Made by a program: the position numbers and the translations under genes. This document shows positions 5,645 through 6,936 of a stretch of DNA of 6,936 nt, piece after piece. The notes under the pieces were generated by a model. The model saw nothing but the letters and a program-made list of their open reading frames with translations, ran no database searches and was not told the origin of the DNA. How positions within the stretch are numbered: the first letter of the stretch is position 1; every line of letters begins with the position of its first letter. Source of the DNA: Eubacterium sp. (GTDB lineage Bacteria > Bacillota > Clostridia > Oscillospirales > Acutalibacteraceae); the NCBI GenBank assembly GCA_017543415.1, contig JAFYGD010000248.1, positions 1 through 6,936 of the forward strand, written 5' to 3'.

Positions 5645-6936
5645 TTATAATTCTATCTTCTTGGTTTGAAAACGGTTGCCCGTCTGTTCAACACGCTTAC
5701 CGTTTTTACCGTTGTTGTTATGGAAGAAATAATCGTCCTTATCGTTTATATTCCAGATAAGCTTTGAGGTAAAATACCACCATTTTTCCTTCAGGTTCTT
5801 TTTGAAAGTGAACGGGCGGTTATTTTCAATTTTATCCATAAGAGGAGTTACAAGCTCTGCTTCAAGGTCGTCAATTTCGGTTGCGGCAAGAATATGAACG
5901 TCCTCATCGTTGGGAAGCGCTTCTCCCGCGTTAAGGATTTTAATCCAGTAATACTCGCCGCGGGCGTATTTAACCGCATCGCCCAATACGGTATGGGTAA
6001 ACTCGTAACCGAGCTGACCCTCCTTGATATAAGCGGTTTCTTTGAAATCGTACAAATCCCAGCGCGCATATGCTTCAAAGGCATTATTAACAAAGCTGTT
6101 ATCCCTGAAATTTGTGCAGAGAAGCGCAAGCTTTTTGCCCTCTGCAACGGGAAGAACCTCTCCGCCTGCTTTCATCTGTTTATCTGTTTCAAAAGTGATG
6201 CCGCAGGCTGTAATTTTACTGCGTTTAAGGTTTTCGGGGATTTCTTCATCAACCGCGTTGCCTTTAAGCTCAACGGGCTTGCAGCTTAAGGGGCTTCCCT
6301 TAACCTTGCTTTCCTTAAGGGTAAACACAAAGGTTTTAATCTCATAGGGCTTGAAATCGCAGATAAGCTTTCCCTTTTCAACCTTTGCTTCGCCGAAATA
6401 TTCTTCGCTTGCCCAGGCTTCGTAAGCGGTATCAATACCTTCGCCGAGGGTGAATTCAAAATTCTTTACCTCTTTATTTGCACCTTCGTTAAAGCGAACA
6501 ACATATTCGGCTTTATCACTGTGGTATTTCTTTTTAAGGCAGCGGATAATTACGGAATCATCGCTGATTTTTCCGAAGGAATATTCTCTGCCGAGCTCGC
6601 CCTTATGCTTTGTAAGTCTTACGGCTGTAAGCGGGGTTGTAAAAATACGCGCCTGCTTCTGGGTTTCGGTACCTACCTTGCCGCTGTGGGAGCAAACCGC
6701 GAAGGAATAGATATTTTTACCCAAATCCATTAAAGACTGCATTGAATCAATACGGTAGTTCTTTTTAGGTGTGTGAAGCGCGGTCAGGCGCAGAGTATTA
6801 TTATTGAACTTATCCCATCCGTATTTACATTCGCTGAGTACCGAAACGCCGAATTCGCCGCTGCTGTCGGTAATATCTGCCCAGAGCTGGGCGGGAACCT
6901 CAAAGAGCTTTTCATTCATATTTTCACGCTCTATTG
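5645..6936 (-). CDS. GH38 alpha-mannosidase, C-terminal part (5' end outside the window)
   Basis: The reading frame is open to the window edge, so the ATG at 6919 is an internal methionine: the codons before it read IEREN and continue into the family motif. About 429 residues are visible of a protein that is typically 900-1,050. Numbering from the Met at 6919, the GH38 C-terminal beta-sandwich signature is present: FEVPAQLWADITD (6-18), FGVSVLSECKYGW (23-35), LRLTALHTP (43-51), LGKNIYSFAVCSHSG (66-80) and the closing EIKTFVFTL (193-201). The N-terminal catalytic domain with the metal site and nucleophile is not in view, so activity cannot be confirmed. A further tail of about 220 residues follows. 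It includes YYWIKILNAGEALPNDEDV (323-341), which resembles the last beta-domain of long clostridial GH38 enzymes. It ends in an Asn/Lys-rich segment (HNNNGKNGKR, 400-409). The gene sits 4 bases upstream of the GH29 fucosidase, which points to joint breakdown of mannose- and fucose-containing glycans such as N-glycan fragments. The family call is good; the substrate is inferred. Confidence 0.85.
   Translation of the reverse strand, partial: IERENMNEKLFEVPAQLWADITDSSGEFGVSVLSECKYGWDKFNNNTLRLTALHTPKKNYRIDSMQSLMDLGKNIYSFAVCSHSGKVGTETQKQARIFTTPLTAVRLTKHKGELGREYSFGKISDDSVIIRCLKKKYHSDKAEYVVRFNEGANKEVKNFEFTLGEGIDTAYEAWASEEYFGEAKVEKGKLICDFKPYEIKTFVFTLKESKVKGSPLSCKPVELKGNAVDEEIPENLKRSKITACGITFETDKQMKAGGEVLPVAEGKKLALLCTNFRDNSFVNNAFEAYARWDLYDFKETAYIKEGQLGYEFTHTVLGDAVKYARGEYYWIKILNAGEALPNDEDVHILAATEIDDLEAELVTPLMDKIENNRPFTFKKNLKEKWWYFTSKLIWNINDKDDYFFHNNNGKNGKRVEQTGNRFQTKKIEL

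Noticed and set aside
5894..6347. Plus-strand frames of 131 and 101 codons opposite the GH38 gene
   Set aside because: The two overlap each other and the continuous GH38 frame; the codon pattern fits the minus strand.
6917..6919. ATG at 6919 as the true start of a small 424-residue protein
   Set aside because: The frame stays open to the window edge and the residues on both sides form one GH38 C-terminal motif, so it is an internal methionine.

Overview
All recognisable genes in this window read on the minus strand. It looks like chromosomal DNA from an anaerobic, probably gut-associated Firmicute of the Clostridia. That placement is an inference. It rests on the purine-rich Shine-Dalgarno sites, the moderate base composition, the Trk/Ktr-type potassium genes and the pairing of intracellular GH38 and GH29 glycosidases. 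There is no marker gene that fixes the taxon.

Read in the direction of transcription (high to low coordinates), the window opens inside a glycan-degradation unit. First comes the 3' part of a family 38 alpha-mannosidase, whose 5' end lies outside the window. Four bases later follows a complete GH29 alpha-L-fucosidase with both expected catalytic carboxylates. The fucosidase has no signal peptide, so the pair most likely trims imported mannose- and fucose-containing oligosaccharides in the cytoplasm. The start of the mannosidase cannot be seen.

A 61-base gap follows. It holds a near-consensus promoter (TTGACA, 16 bases, TATATT with an extended -10 TG) with an AT-rich dyad over the -35 and spacer, and it starts a separate potassium-uptake operon. 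Its genes are trkA (two NAD-binding/RCK modules), trkH (one base after the trkA stop) and, after a 63-base gap containing a strong hairpin, a second and different channel subunit of the KtrB type that runs off the window. The predicted leader of trkA is only about 25 bases, too short for a c-di-AMP (ydaO-type) riboswitch.

No RNA genes, insertion sequences, CRISPR arrays or phage genes were seen. No intergenic gap exceeds 63 bases, so no long gene-free stretch remains to explain. I did not find a convincing undescribed system. The points most worth a second look are the two channel subunits served by one visible TrkA, the intergenic hairpin, the promoter dyad, and the diverged C-terminal tail of the mannosidase.
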